DNA of 64,000 bases from Paramagnetospirillum kuznetsovii. Lineage in GTDB: Bacteria > Pseudomonadota > Alphaproteobacteria > Rhodospirillales > Magnetospirillaceae. Positions 1 to 8,984 of the stretch are shown here, one piece after another. Below the pieces are notes generated by a model. It searched no databases, was not told the origin of the DNA, and saw nothing but the letters and a program-made list of their open reading frames with translations. The stretch lies in the NCBI RefSeq assembly GCF_003284725.1, contig NZ_PGTO01000001.1, positions 186,001 to 250,000 of the forward strand, given 5' to 3'. Position 1 is the first letter of the stretch. Each line of letters starts with the position of its first letter. A program made the translations under genes and the position numbers.

Positions 1-178
1 CGTGGTCGAGGGCGAGATCGTCTGGCCCGCCCGGGGCGGCCAAGGCTTCGGCTACGACCCCATCTTCCTGCCCCGGGGCGGCAGCCTGACCTTCGGCGAG
101 ATGGAGCCCGCGGCCAAGCACGAGATCAGCCATCGCGCCCATGCGTTCCGCAAGCTGGTGGCGGCTTGCTTCGGCTGA
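1..178 (+). CDS. rdgB: RdgB/HAM1-type non-canonical purine NTP pyrophosphatase, C-terminal fragment
   Basis: The reading frame is open from the window edge (frame starting at base 2) to TGA at 176-178 and encodes the last 58 or so residues. The motif [12 protein letters not shown] followed by TFGEM and HRAHAF is typical of the RdgB/HAM1 family. This family hydrolyses dITP, dXTP and similar deaminated purine nucleotides to monophosphates, keeping them out of DNA. The upstream part lies outside the window. The stop overlaps the probable start of hemW, so the two genes are likely co-transcribed; this pairing is common in alphaproteobacteria. Confidence 0.9.
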   Translation, partial: VVEGEIVWPARGGQGFGYDPIFLPRGGSLTFGEMEPAAKHEISHRAHAFRKLVAACFG

Positions 179-1275
179 CCCAGCCCGGCTTCGGACTCTA
201 TATCCACTGGCCGTTCTGCCTGTCCAAATGCCCCTATTGCGATTTCAACAGCCATGCCGGATCGGTGATCGACCATGGACGCTGGCGCGCCGCGCTGCTG
301 GCCGAGCTGGATCATTTCGCCTCCGAAACCCGTGACCTTGCCCCCACCAGCGTCTTTTTCGGCGGCGGCACCCCATCCCTGATGGAGCCCGAGACGGTGG
401 CGGCGCTGATGGAGGCCATTGGCACCCATTGGCCGGACAGTGATTTGGAAGTCACCCTGGAAGCCAATCCCACCAGCGTCGAGGCCGGGCGCTTCCGCGC
501 CTTTCGCGACGCCGGGATCAATCGGCTATCCCTGGGCATCCAGGCGCTGAACGACGAATCTTTGCGCTTTCTCGGCCGCCAGCATTCGGCGGCGGAAGCC
601 CTGACGGCGCTGGCGACCGCCCGATCCACCTTCGAGCGGGTGTCCTTCGACCTGATCTATGCCCGTCCGGGCCAAAGCGTGGCGGCGTGGCGGGATGAAC
701 TGGCCCGCGCCTTGGACCTGGCGGGCGAGCATCTGTCGCTCTATCAGCTGACCATCGAGGACGGCACCGCCTTCGCCCATCAAGACATCGCCCTGCCACG
801 GGACGATGACGCGGTGGCGCTGTACGAGCTGACCCAGGAGATGACCGAGGCCGCCGGGCTGCCCGCCTATGAAATTTCCAACCACGCGCGTCCCGGTTCG
901 GAATGCCGTCACAACCTGACCTATTGGCGGGGCGGAGATTGGCTGGGCATCGGTCCCGGCGCCCATGGCCGCATCCGGGGCGAGGCCATTGTGCAGCTGC
1001 GCAATCCCGGCCCCTGGCTGGCGGCGGTGGAGCAGTCGGGCCACGGCACCGAAAGCCGGGAAAGGCTGGATCCGGGTTCGCTGCGGGAGGAGCGGGTGAT
1101 GATGGGGCTGCGCCTGACCCGGGGCATCGACGGCGAACTGGCCGACAGCCTGGACCCGGCGGCGGTGGCATCCCTGGCGGAGGACGGATTTCTGGTCCGC
1201 GACGCGGTCGGCCTGCGGGTCACCCCAAAGGGGCGGCTGATCCTTAACGCTGTCTTGGCGAAGCTATTGGCCTAG
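166..1275 (+). CDS. hemW: HemW-like radical SAM heme chaperone (coproporphyrinogen oxidase-like)
   Basis: A 369-residue radical SAM protein. The cluster-binding motif CxxxCxxC is at about residues 18-25 (CLSKCPYC), followed by FFGGGTPSL, the SAM-binding glycine motif, and the C-terminal HemN-like domain. HemW proteins resemble the oxygen-independent coproporphyrinogen oxidase HemN but act in heme delivery and lack oxidase activity in studied cases. HemN proper usually has a longer N-terminus before the cysteines, which favours HemW here. TTG at 166 is the most upstream plausible start and overlaps the rdgB stop by 13 bases. A CTG at 175 would be an alternative. Confidence 0.9.
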   Translation: MLRLTQPGFGLYIHWPFCLSKCPYCDFNSHAGSVIDHGRWRAALLAELDHFASETRDLAPTSVFFGGGTPSLMEPETVAALMEAIGTHWPDSDLEVTLEANPTSVEAGRFRAFRDAGINRLSLGIQALNDESLRFLGRQHSAAEALTALATARSTFERVSFDLIYARPGQSVAAWRDELARALDLAGEHLSLYQLTIEDGTAFAHQDIALPRDDDAVALYELTQEMTEAAGLPAYEISNHARPGSECRHNLTYWRGGDWLGIGPGAHGRIRGEAIVQLRNPGPWLAAVEQSGHGTESRERLDPGSLREERVMMGLRLTRGIDGELADSLDPAAVASLAEDGFLVRDAVGLRVTPKGRLILNAVLAKLLA

Positions 1276-1309
1276 GCGGTTCCACAGTCGGGCCAACAGA
1301 AGAGTTTTA

Positions 1310-1386
1310 CCGCAGATGCACACAGATTCCCGCTGCGCGGGACACAGATAAGAATTTCATCTGTGCCTATCTGTGTTCATCTGCGG
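1310..1386. repeat. Family A inverted repeat, copy 1 (reverse orientation)
   Basis: This is an imperfect palindrome whose arms carry CAGATG/CATCTG and CACAGAT units around a TCCCGCTGCGCGGGA stem. It matches three other copies at 23164-23252, 30643-30720 and 60754-60832. Read on the minus strand it has the same asymmetric core, ATCTGTGTCCCGCG then AGCGGG. It lies between the convergent 3' ends of hemW and the LpoA-like gene, so its RNA hairpin could end transcripts from both sides. Confidence 0.85.
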
Positions 1387-1400
1387 CTGAATCCCCATCC

Positions 1401-2795
1401 TTACCGCCCGAACGCCGCCGGAGCCGGGGCTACCTCGCGGGCGCCGGTAGGCGCGATCTCCTTGATGGTCAGGCCCCGTTCGGACATGCCCGAGGCAAGC
1501 AGACGGAAGATGCCGTCCACCCCGGCGAAACCGTTGGGATTCTGCAACGTCAGGCTGGCGTAGTCGCCCTGGCCGTTGCGGGCCAGGGCGGCGGCCAGGG
1601 CGGCGGCGTCATAGGCGATACCGGCCAGACCGCCGGTGCGTGGCGGCACCGGCCCGAAGGCCTTGGCATAGCGCTGCTCGAACTCGCCATGTCCGGCGGC
1701 GGGCGGTGCCGGATACCAGCCCCCGGCCAGGGCCGGTTCCGTGATCAGCCGCGCATCGTCCCACAACAGGCTGCCCAGCAGCTTGGGCGGCTCCATGCCG
1801 CCCTCGCTGAGGAAATAGGTCAGCAGCGAGGCGATATTGCGCAGCCGGGTGCCGTCATCGGGAACCAGGACGGCGTCGAACGGAGTCTTGGAGCCCGGCG
1901 GTGGGCGCCGCGCACTGAACCGTTTGACCACGGTGGTGAAATCGGTGGCGGCGGGATCGTAATACTCCAGCGCCACCAGCTCCAAACCCAGGGCGGTGAT
2001 GGAGTCCTTGGCCGCCTCGGCCATGGCGCGGCCGTAATCGTCGGACCGCGCCAGCACGCCGATGCGGGTGCGCCGCTGCTCCTTGGCATGGGCCAGCACC
2101 CGCGCCACCTGCGGGCCGGGCAGGAAGCCCAGGGCATAGACTCCGGCCCCCGCCGCCGAGCGGTCGGTGGTGAAGGCCAGCATGGGAATGGCGGCATCGC
2201 GGGCCAAGGGTGCGGCGGCCTTGACCTCGAAGCTGAACACCGGCCCCAGGATGATGTCTGCGCCCTGGGCCAAGGCCTGCTGCGTGGCGGCGGCGGCGCC
2301 TTCGGCGCTGCCCTTGGTGTCCAGCGGCAACAGGCTGAACTTGGCGTCGGCGATCTCGAACAGGGCCAACTGGGCGGCATTGAACATGACCTGGCCGATG
2401 GCGCCCTGCGGTCCCGACAGCGGCAGCAGCAGGGCGGCCCGCACCTCGCCCTTGGGATTGGCGGCGCGTTGCGGCTGGGTGGCGCCACCCTGGAGCGGCG
2501 GCGTGACGCTCGTCTCGGTCACGCTGGCCTGGGGCAGACGGCCGGGCTGGGTGTCGGCGGTGACGGGCGGCGGCGGCGTCTGGGTCGTCTGGGTCGTCTG
2601 GGGAGCCGACGCCGCCGCGGCGGGCTTCACCGCCGGGGAAGATACAGATGGCGGCAGGGTGGAAGCCTGAGCGGGCTTGGTTCCGCCGAGCCAAGGTGGT
2701 AACTCTGGCGTTTGTTGACAGCCCGTCACCATCAGAATCGCGGCAATCAATGGCAAGGCAGCGACAGAGCGCCACCGGAACGCGGACCGGCGCAA
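1401..2795 (-). CDS. LpoA/YraM-like lipoprotein with periplasmic binding protein fold (penicillin-binding protein activator family)
   Basis: A 464-residue predicted lipoprotein. A signal peptide ends in the lipobox VTGC with Cys26, then a Pro/Ala/Thr/Gln-rich linker of about 80 residues, then a type-1 periplasmic binding protein domain (LLLPLSGPQGAIGQVMFNAAQ onwards). In gammaproteobacteria LpoA is an outer-membrane activator of PBP1A; alphaproteobacterial members are annotated by homology and the role is inferred. The TTG start at 2795 is supported by an AGGAGG Shine-Dalgarno at 2802-2807, six bases away. It is divergent from rsmI, the order yraM-rsmI-yraN being widely conserved in proteobacteria. 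Confidence 0.8.
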   Translation of the reverse strand: MRRSAFRWRSVAALPLIAAILMVTGCQQTPELPPWLGGTKPAQASTLPPSVSSPAVKPAAAASAPQTTQTTQTPPPPVTADTQPGRLPQASVTETSVTPPLQGGATQPQRAANPKGEVRAALLLPLSGPQGAIGQVMFNAAQLALFEIADAKFSLLPLDTKGSAEGAAAATQQALAQGADIILGPVFSFEVKAAAPLARDAAIPMLAFTTDRSAAGAGVYALGFLPGPQVARVLAHAKEQRRTRIGVLARSDDYGRAMAEAAKDSITALGLELVALEYYDPAATDFTTVVKRFSARRPPPGSKTPFDAVLVPDDGTRLRNIASLLTYFLSEGGMEPPKLLGSLLWDDARLITEPALAGGWYPAPPAAGHGEFEQRYAKAFGPVPPRTGGLAGIAYDAAALAAALARNGQGDYASLTLQNPNGFAGVDGIFRLLASGMSERGLTIKEIAPTGAREVAPAPAAFGR

Positions 2796-2842
2796 GCAAA
2801 TCCTCCTCGGATAAGACGCTCGGCGCGGACGACCCCGCCGAC

Positions 2843-3742
2843 GTGCCAGAGGGTAGACCGTGGGAGCACAGAAGTAAACCGGGGGGGCCCGGAAGCGAAC
2901 CAGCCGCCGGTCTGTATCTGGTGGCGACCCCCATCGGCAATCTGCGCGACATCACGCTACGCGCCCTGGACGTGCTGGCGGCGGCCGATCTGGTGGCCTG
3001 CGAGGATACCCGCGTCACCGGCCGTCTGCTGCAATTGCTGGGGCTCAAGGCACGGATGACCCCCTATCACGATCATAACGCCGACGCGGCGCGCCCCGCC
3101 CTGATGGCCAAGCTGGCCGAGGGCCGGGTGGTGGCGCTGGTGTCCGACGCCGGAACCCCACTGGTCTCCGATCCCGGTTTCAAGCTGGTGCAGGCCTGTG
3201 TCGAGGCCGGCATTCCGGTCACGTCCGTTCCCGGCCCCTCGGCGGCGCTGACCGGGTTGCAGTTGTCGGGGCTGCCCGCCGACCGCTTCCTGTTCGCAGG
3301 CTTCCTGCCCAACAAGACCACGGCGCGCCGCGCCGCCCTGAAGGAGCTGGACGCGGTGCCCGCCACCTTGATCTTCTTCGAATCCCCCCATCGCACCGCC
3401 GATACCTTGGCCGACATGGCCGCCGTTCTGGGCGACCGGCTGGGAGCGGTGGCCCGCGAACTGACCAAGATGCACGAGGAGGTGGGTCGCGCCGCCCTCT
3501 CCGAGCTTGCCCGGCGCTATGCCGAGACTTCCCCCCGGGGCGAGGTGGTGATCGTGGTCGCCCCACCCGGCGAAATCGCCGCCGCCGGTCCCGCCCAATT
3601 GGAGGAGCGCCTGCGCGCCGCCATCCAATCGGGATCGTCCATCAAGGATGCCAGCGCCCTGGTGGCCGCCGAGACGGGATCTCCCCGGCGCGATGTCTAT
3701 GCCCTCGCCCTGCGACTGTTCCGAGGGGGCAACGAGGAATGA
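2843..3742 (+). CDS. rsmI: 16S rRNA (cytidine(1402)-2'-O)-methyltransferase RsmI
   Basis: A tetrapyrrole-methylase-fold enzyme that methylates the ribose of C1402 in the 16S rRNA decoding centre using SAM. The motifs GLYLVATPIGNLRDIT, ACEDTR, LVSDAGTPLVSDPG and VPGPSA are diagnostic. GTG at 2843 gives 299 residues, close to the usual 280-300, and leaves a gap to the divergent LpoA-like gene. An ATG at 2750 would extend the protein but would overlap the 5' end of that gene; the extra residues are low complexity. The stop overlaps the start of the yraN gene as ATGA. Confidence 0.9.
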   Translation: MPEGRPWEHRSKPGGPGSEPAAGLYLVATPIGNLRDITLRALDVLAAADLVACEDTRVTGRLLQLLGLKARMTPYHDHNADAARPALMAKLAEGRVVALVSDAGTPLVSDPGFKLVQACVEAGIPVTSVPGPSAALTGLQLSGLPADRFLFAGFLPNKTTARRAALKELDAVPATLIFFESPHRTADTLADMAAVLGDRLGAVARELTKMHEEVGRAALSELARRYAETSPRGEVVIVVAPPGEIAAAGPAQLEERLRAAIQSGSSIKDASALVAAETGSPRRDVYALALRLFRGGNEE

Positions 3743-4131
3743 ATGCCTATGGCGCCGATCCCCGCCGCTTGCAGGCGCGCCGCCGTGGTCGCCTCGCCGA
3801 GGGTCTGGCGGTGGTTTGGCTGCGTCTCAAGCTGTACCGCGTCCTCGCCCGAGGGGTTCAGACCGGGCGCGGATCGGGGGCAGGCGAGATCGACATCGTC
3901 GCCAAGCGCGGCCGAACCCTGATCTTCGTCGAAGTCAAGAGCCGCGCCACCTTGGATGAAGCGATTGAATCCATTGGATATTCCCAGCGTCGGCGGATCG
4001 AGACGGCAGCGGCCGCCTTCCTGGCGCGGCGGCCCGAGCTTGCATCGTGCCAGATCCGCTTCGACGCCCTGGTGGTGGCGCCGGGGCGGCTGCCCCACCA
4101 TATTCGCGATGCGTGGCGGCCAAGGGGCTGA
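3739..4131 (+). CDS. YraN family (UPF0102) nuclease-fold protein
   Basis: A 130-residue protein of the YraN family, which has a Holliday-junction-resolvase-like nuclease fold. The core GEIDIVAKRGRTLIFVEVKSR carries the predicted metal-binding acidic residues and the EVK motif. The molecular function is unproven. The start overlaps the rsmI stop by four bases (ATGA), implying translational coupling, the usual arrangement for this family. Confidence 0.88.
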   Translation: MNAYGADPRRLQARRRGRLAEGLAVVWLRLKLYRVLARGVQTGRGSGAGEIDIVAKRGRTLIFVEVKSRATLDEAIESIGYSQRRRIETAAAAFLARRPELASCQIRFDALVVAPGRLPHHIRDAWRPRG

Positions 4132-4215
4132 GATGTGGCCCAACCTTGGAAAGATGGACGGAGCAAACCGCCAAGCCTTAGACTGCCCCCATCGAGATGG
4201 AAGAGGAGACTTGCC

Positions 4216-4821
4216 GTGATTCGTGTTCGTTCCCTGCTGAGCGCGTTGCTGTTGGCCTCTGTCGGCACCGCCGTCTCGGGCTGCGCCGCCACCGTGATCG
4301 GCGCGGGCGCCACCGCGGGCGTCGCCGCCGCCGAGGAGCGCGGCCTGGACGGCGCCCTCGACGACGCAAAGATTCGGGTTGAAATCAATCGCTTGTGGTT
4401 CGACCGCGACATCGAGATGTACCGCCAGATGACGCTGAACATCAGCGAAGGCCGCGTCATGCTGACCGGCGTGGTCACCACCGAGCAGGCCAGGGCCGAC
4501 GCGGTGCGCCTGACCTGGCAGGTGGCCGGGGTCAAGGAAGTCCTCAACGAAGTGCTGGTCCGCGCCGAGGGCGAACCCGGTCTGGATCAGGCCAACGACC
4601 TCTGGATTCAACAGAAGTTGAAGGCGCGGCTGCTGACCGACGGCGACGTCAAGAACATCAACTACATCGTCGATGTGACCGATTCCGTCGTCTATCTGCT
4701 TGGAATCGCGCAAAATTCCGCCGAGATGGATCGTGTCGTCGCCCATGCCCGCGATGTCAAGGGCGTCAAGCGGGTGATCAATCATATCCGCCTCAAGACC
4801 GACGCCAGACGGAACGGGTAA
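4216..4821 (+). CDS. BON-domain lipoprotein
   Basis: A 201-residue lipoprotein with signal peptide and lipobox VSGC (Cys23), an Ala/Gly-rich stretch, then two BON domains (about 60-125 and 130-200), recognisable by the recurring GRVMLTGVV and VVYLLGIAQ strands after an amphipathic helix. BON proteins of the DolP/OsmY type associate with the envelope and bind phospholipid; that role is inferred. The GTG start at 4216 is preceded by AGAGGAG; longer in-frame extensions upstream lack a signal peptide at the N-terminus. The stop and the next ATG share one base (TAATG). Confidence 0.85.
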   Translation: MIRVRSLLSALLLASVGTAVSGCAATVIGAGATAGVAAAEERGLDGALDDAKIRVEINRLWFDRDIEMYRQMTLNISEGRVMLTGVVTTEQARADAVRLTWQVAGVKEVLNEVLVRAEGEPGLDQANDLWIQQKLKARLLTDGDVKNINYIVDVTDSVVYLLGIAQNSAEMDRVVAHARDVKGVKRVINHIRLKTDARRNG

Positions 4822-5657
4822 TGCCGAAAGCCGCCCGCGATCTGCAAATGAAGTTGAGTGCGCTGGGGCGGTTGGCCGACCCGGATTTGCGCCCGGCCGA
4901 GGCCTTGCTGCTGTTGGCCGCATTGGATTGCCCCGAGTGCGAGTTCGACGGCTATCGCGGCTTTCTCGACGGACTGGCCGAGGATGTCCGGACGGCGACA
5001 CGCGGCGTGGACGGCGCCCTGCCACTGGCCGAGGCCATCTTCCAGGTGCTGGGCCACGCCTATGGATTTCGCGGCGACCATGGCGACGATGACGATATTT
5101 CCAATTCCAACCTGATCTGGGTGATCGAGCATCGACAGGGCGTCGGGGGGATTTTGGCCGTCCTGGCCATGGATGCCGCCCGGCTGGCCGGGCTGAACGC
5201 CCATGTGCTGGCTTTTCCCGCCCATATGCTGCTGCGGCTTGAGGACGAGGGCGGGCGGCGGGTGATACTCGATCCGCTGTTGGACGGCCAGCCGGTGGAA
5301 CCGCCCGGCATGCGCGCCCTGCTCAAGGCGGCGGCCGGCAATGCCGCCGAACTGGAACCGTCGCACTACACCGCCATGGGCAATCGCGATCTGGTGGTGC
5401 GCCTGCAAAACGACGCCAAGCTGCGGCTGCTGCGCTGCGGCCAAATGGAGCGCGCCCTGAGGCTGGTGGAAGCCACCCTGCTGGTGGCGCCCGAAACCTG
5501 CATGCTGTGGCGCGAAGCCGGGTTGATGCATCTGCGGCTGAACAACCCCAGCGGCGCCGTGGCGGCCCTGGAGCAGTTCGTGGCCCGCACCACCAACGCC
5601 ATGGCCCGCGCCCGCACCCAATCCATGCTGGCCGAGTTGAAGAGCCGATTGAGCTGA
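4821..5657 (+). CDS. SirB1-like transglutaminase-fold/TPR protein
   Basis: A 279-residue soluble protein of the SirB1 family (transglutaminase-like N-terminal domain followed by a tetratricopeptide-like tail). The family signature is seen in SNSNLIWVIEHRQGVGGILAVLAM and in the FPAHMLLRL segment with a conserved histidine, then LDPLLDG. The TPR-like region is RLVEATLLVAPETCMLWREAGLMHLRLNNPSGAVAAL (two helices). No enzymatic activity is known for the family. The start overlaps the BON gene stop by one base, so the two are probably translated together. Confidence 0.8.
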   Translation: MPKAARDLQMKLSALGRLADPDLRPAEALLLLAALDCPECEFDGYRGFLDGLAEDVRTATRGVDGALPLAEAIFQVLGHAYGFRGDHGDDDDISNSNLIWVIEHRQGVGGILAVLAMDAARLAGLNAHVLAFPAHMLLRLEDEGGRRVILDPLLDGQPVEPPGMRALLKAAAGNAAELEPSHYTAMGNRDLVVRLQNDAKLRLLRCGQMERALRLVEATLLVAPETCMLWREAGLMHLRLNNPSGAVAALEQFVARTTNAMARARTQSMLAELKSRLS

Positions 5658-5822
5658 TTTTCAAGACCCGAGGCGTGGGACACGCCGAGGCAAGGCCGAG
5701 GGCCGCCGCCGCTCGGGCGGCGTAAGCCCCCCAGCAGGGCCGGTGTGGCCCTGCGGGATCTAAGGGAAGGGATGCGGAGCATCCCGCCCGGCGCTTGAGG
5801 GACAACAGAAAGGGTTATACCG
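5658..5822. other. Intergenic spacer with two perfect GC hairpins
   Basis: There is no gene here. GCAGGGCC at 5734-5741 pairs perfectly with GGCCCTGC at 5747-5754, and GGGATGC at 5769-5775 pairs with GCATCCC at 5779-5785 around GGA. Neither is followed by a T run, so they are not classical intrinsic terminators. They may attenuate or stabilise RNA before gshB. Confidence 0.5.
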
Positions 5823-6770
5823 ATGAGCCTCGCCGTCGCCATTCAGATGGATCCCATCGAATCCATCGACATTGACGCCGATTCCACCTTCGTGCTGGCC
5901 TTGGAGGCGCAGAAGCGGGGACACGCGCTGTTCCACTACCTGCCGCGCGATCTGGCCTTTCGCAATGGAAAGGTGCTGGCGCGGGTGCGGCCGCTCAACG
6001 TTCGCCGCGTCAAGGGCGACCATTTCACCCTGGGAGCGGCCGAACTGGTGGATCTGTCCAGCATGGACGTGGTGCTGATGCGCCAGGATCCGCCCTTCGA
6101 CATGGCCTATATCACGGCCACCCATCTGCTGGACCACATCCATCCCAAGACCCTGGTGGTCAATGATCCCACCGAGGTGCGCAACGCGCCGGAAAAGCTG
6201 CTGGTCACCCATTTCGGCGATCTGATGCCGCCGACCCTGATCACCTCGGACCGTGACCAGATTCTGGATTTTCGCAACGAGTTCAAGGACATCATCGTCA
6301 AGCCGCTGTTCGGCAACGGCGGTGCCGGGGTCTTTCACATCATGCCGGGCGACGAGAATCTCAATTCGCTGCTGGAAATGTTCACCCAGCTCTACCGCGA
6401 ACCGGTGATGGTGCAGCGCTATCTGCCCGAGGTCCGCCAGGGCGACAAGCGCATCATCCTGGTGGACGGCGAGGCGGTCGGCGCCGTCAACCGGGTGCCC
6501 GCCGAAGGGGAGGCCCGCTCCAACCTGCATGTGGGCGGCCAGGCGGTGAAATCACCGCTGACCAAGCGTGACCGCGAGATTTGCGCGGCCATCGGCCCCA
6601 CCCTGAAGGCCAAGGGACTGGTCTTCGTGGGCATCGACGTCATCGGCGACTACCTCACCGAGATCAACGTCACCTCGCCCACCGGCATCCAGCAGATCGA
6701 TCGGTTCGATGGCGTTTGCATCGAGGCCCTGATCTGGGATGCCATCGAGACCCGGCGCAGGGTGGCTTAG
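5823..6770 (+). CDS. gshB: Glutathione synthetase
   Basis: A 315-residue ATP-grasp ligase that joins gamma-glutamylcysteine and glycine to make glutathione. The N-terminal domain has the usual [11 protein letters not shown] start. The ATP-grasp core is visible as [15 protein letters not shown], the [13 protein letters not shown] strand and the metal site [14 protein letters not shown]. The length matches the bacterial family (about 315). It stands alone after a 165-bp spacer, with a large inverted repeat downstream. Confidence 0.96.
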   Translation: MSLAVAIQMDPIESIDIDADSTFVLALEAQKRGHALFHYLPRDLAFRNGKVLARVRPLNVRRVKGDHFTLGAAELVDLSSMDVVLMRQDPPFDMAYITATHLLDHIHPKTLVVNDPTEVRNAPEKLLVTHFGDLMPPTLITSDRDQILDFRNEFKDIIVKPLFGNGGAGVFHIMPGDENLNSLLEMFTQLYREPVMVQRYLPEVRQGDKRIILVDGEAVGAVNRVPAEGEARSNLHVGGQAVKSPLTKRDREICAAIGPTLKAKGLVFVGIDVIGDYLTEINVTSPTGIQQIDRFDGVCIEALIWDAIETRRRVA

Positions 6771-7094
6771 GATGCGCCAACGTATTGAGAATACGATATA
6801 AAGCGGCTTTTTGATCTGCATTTGCGGTTGGCGTCGGACGATAAAACTACAAGTGTGGTTGGGCAACACCCGGGGATCAACCACACTTAACTACAAATGT
6901 AGGCATTTTTCTCCGGCCCTTGGCCGAGGATTTTTGCCCGGCGAATTCCATCCCGGCGACAATTCCGGCGGTCGGTCAAGATAGGTCGTTATTCCTTCCT
7001 GCCCGCCTTCGCTTCCCTTTCAGACCAAGCGCTGGCATATGCCGCATTCCCTGGCTATCATCCCCCCCGCGCCTGATTGGGGATTGGAACAACC
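6771..7094. other. Intergenic region between gshB and comM
   Basis: This 324-bp spacer holds no recognisable gene. It is richer in A+T than its surroundings in its first half. The one clear feature is an inverted repeat at 6851-6888, described separately. No convincing promoter hexamers were seen before comM. Confidence 0.6.
6851..6888. terminator. Perfect 11-bp inverted repeat downstream of gshB
   Basis: AAGTGTGGTTG (6851-6861) pairs perfectly with CAACCACACTT (6878-6888) around a 16-base loop. It is followed after a short CTACA-AA-TGTAG hairpin by GCATTTTT. The arms are far less GC-rich than other hairpins in the window. A transcription terminator for gshB is the simplest reading; a binding site for a dimeric regulator is also possible. 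Confidence 0.5.
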
Positions 7095-8606
7095 GTGACC
7101 TCTCGTATCGCTACCATCGCCTTCCAGGGCATCGACGCGCTTGAGATCGACGTTCAGGTTCAGGTGGCGGCCGGTCTGCCCGCCTTCACCATCGTGGGTC
7201 TGCCCGACAAGGCGGTGGGGGAAAGCCGCGAGCGGGTGCGCGCCGCGCTCAACGCCCTGGGGCTGGCTTTGCCCCCGAAACGAATCACCGTCAACATGGC
7301 GCCCGCCGATGTTCTCAAGGAAGGCAGCCATTTCGACCTGCCCATCGCCTGCGGCCTGCTGGCCGCCATGGGGGTGCTGCCCGGCGACGAGCTTGCGGGC
7401 TATATGGTGCTGGGCGAGCTGGGCCTGGACGGCTCCATTTCCGCTGTCGCGGGCGTGTTGCCCGCCGCCATCGCCGCCAAGACCGCCGAGAAGGGCCTGA
7501 TCTGCCCAGCGGCGCAGGGCGGCGAAGCGGCCTGGGCCGGTGGCATCGAGGTGCTGGCGCCCGCCTCGCTGCTGGCGCTGATCAATCATTTCAAGGGCAG
7601 CCAGGTGCTGGGTCGGCCCGTGCCCGAGATCGCCGAGGACGATTCCCTGCCGCTGGACCTGAAGGACATCAAGGGCCAGGAAAGCGCCAAGCGGGCCCTG
7701 GAAGTGGCCGCCGCCGGAGCTCATAACCTGCTGATGATCGGACCGCCGGGTTCGGGCAAGTCCATGCTGGCGGCACGCCTGCCCGGCCTGATGCCGCCCT
7801 TGTCCCCGGCCGAGGCGCTGGAAGTCAGCATGATCCACTCGGTCAGCGGCCAACTGGCGGGCGGCCGCCTGCTGCGTCGCCGCCCGTTCCGCGATCCCCA
7901 CCATTCCGCCTCCGTGCCGTCCCTGGTGGGCGGCGGCTTGCGGGCGCGGCCGGGCGAGGTGTCGCTGGCCCATAACGGCGTTTTGTTCCTGGACGAATTG
8001 CCGGAATTCCAGCGCGGCGCCCTGGAAGCCCTGCGCCAACCGCTGGAATCGGGACGCGCCGTGGTGGCCCGCGCCAATGCCCATGTCACCTATCCCGCCC
8101 GCATCCAACTGGTCGCCGCCATGAATCCCTGCCGCTGCGGCCATCTGGGCGACGCCGCCCTGGCGTGTTCCAAGGCGCCCAAATGCGGCCAGGAATATCA
8201 GTCGAAGATTTCCGGCCCGCTGTTCGACCGCATCGACCTGCATGTGGAGGTACCCGCCGTCAGCCCGGCCGACCTGTCGCTGCCGCCGCCCGCCGAGGGC
8301 TCGGCCGAGGTGGCCGCCCGCGTCGCTTGCGCCCGCGCCATCCAGACCGAGCGCTATGACGGTCTGGGGCCGCGCTGCAATGCCGAGGCCGATGGCGAGC
8401 TGCTGGAAAAAGTGGCCGCGCCCGATGCCGCCGGACGCCAGTTGCTGACCGAAGCGGCGGAGCGCATGCGGCTGTCGGCGCGGGGTTGGCACCGGGTGCT
8501 GCGGGTGGCCCGCACCCTGGCCGATCTCGACGGCCAGGATTCGGTGCGCCGCCTGCATGTGGCCGAGGCGCTGTCCTATCGCCGACTGATGCCGGGGCGG
8601 AGCTAG
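7095..8606 (+). CDS. comM: YifB/ComM family Mg-chelatase-like AAA+ ATPase
   Basis: A 503-residue protein with an N-terminal Lon-protease-like ChlI fold (about 1-180), a central AAA+ domain with Walker A GPPGSGKS near residue 217 and Walker B LFLDELPEF, and a C-terminal helical domain. The cysteine pattern NPCRCGHLGD is typical of the family. ComM is a hexameric helicase promoting branch migration during natural transformation; most bacteria carry it without proven competence. GTG at 7095 starts the conserved TSRIATIAFQGID. The stop overlaps the convergent HIT gene by four bases. Confidence 0.92.
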   Translation: MTSRIATIAFQGIDALEIDVQVQVAAGLPAFTIVGLPDKAVGESRERVRAALNALGLALPPKRITVNMAPADVLKEGSHFDLPIACGLLAAMGVLPGDELAGYMVLGELGLDGSISAVAGVLPAAIAAKTAEKGLICPAAQGGEAAWAGGIEVLAPASLLALINHFKGSQVLGRPVPEIAEDDSLPLDLKDIKGQESAKRALEVAAAGAHNLLMIGPPGSGKSMLAARLPGLMPPLSPAEALEVSMIHSVSGQLAGGRLLRRRPFRDPHHSASVPSLVGGGLRARPGEVSLAHNGVLFLDELPEFQRGALEALRQPLESGRAVVARANAHVTYPARIQLVAAMNPCRCGHLGDAALACSKAPKCGQEYQSKISGPLFDRIDLHVEVPAVSPADLSLPPPAEGSAEVAARVACARAIQTERYDGLGPRCNAEADGELLEKVAAPDAAGRQLLTEAAERMRLSARGWHRVLRVARTLADLDGQDSVRRLHVAEALSYRRLMPGRS

Positions 8607-8977
8607 ATCGTGTTGCCGCTGCTGGGCAGCATGTGGCCCAGTTGACGGCCGCCGAAGATGTGGAAATGCAGGTGCGGCACTTCCTGGTGACCGTTGACCC
8701 CGATATTGCTGAGCAGACGCCAGCCATCAGCCGTGACCCCCGCCTGCCTGGCCACCGTTCCGATGGCGCGGATCAGCCCGACGATCTCGGCATCCGAGGC
8801 CTTGGCGGTGAAATCATCCGCCGACACATAGGCGCCCTTGGGAATCACCAGGATATGGACGGGGGCCTGCGGGTTGATGTCGTGGAAGGCGAGGGCGAAA
8901 TCGTCCTCATAGACCTTCTTGCAGGGAATCTCGCCGCGCAGGATGCGGGCGAAGATGTTGTTGGGATCGTAGGTCAT
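8603..8977 (-). CDS. HIT family nucleotide-binding protein (HinT-like)
   Basis: A 124-residue histidine-triad protein. The motif HLHFHIFGG sits near residues 102-110, with the upstream IFARILRGEIPCKKVYED segment typical of HinT/PKCI branch proteins. These act as purine nucleoside phosphoramidases or AMP-lysine hydrolases. The gene follows hisE on the minus strand with a 7-bp gap, an order common in alphaproteobacteria (his genes then HIT), so it is probably the last gene of that unit. It overlaps the convergent comM stop by four bases. Confidence 0.93.
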   Translation of the reverse strand: MTYDPNNIFARILRGEIPCKKVYEDDFALAFHDINPQAPVHILVIPKGAYVSADDFTAKASDAEIVGLIRAIGTVARQAGVTADGWRLLSNIGVNGHQEVPHLHFHIFGGRQLGHMLPSSGNTI

Positions 8978-8984
8978 GGGAGTC

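Noticed and set aside
2648-2842. N-terminal extension of RsmI from starts at 2648 or 2750
   Set aside because: It would overlap the 5' end of the divergent LpoA-like gene, which has a strong ribosome site, and the added residues are low complexity and absent from the family's usual length.
4395-4820. Upstream extension of the SirB1-like gene through the BON gene
   Set aside because: The extension is the out-of-frame reading of the BON lipoprotein. The ATG at 4821 overlapping the BON stop is the natural start.
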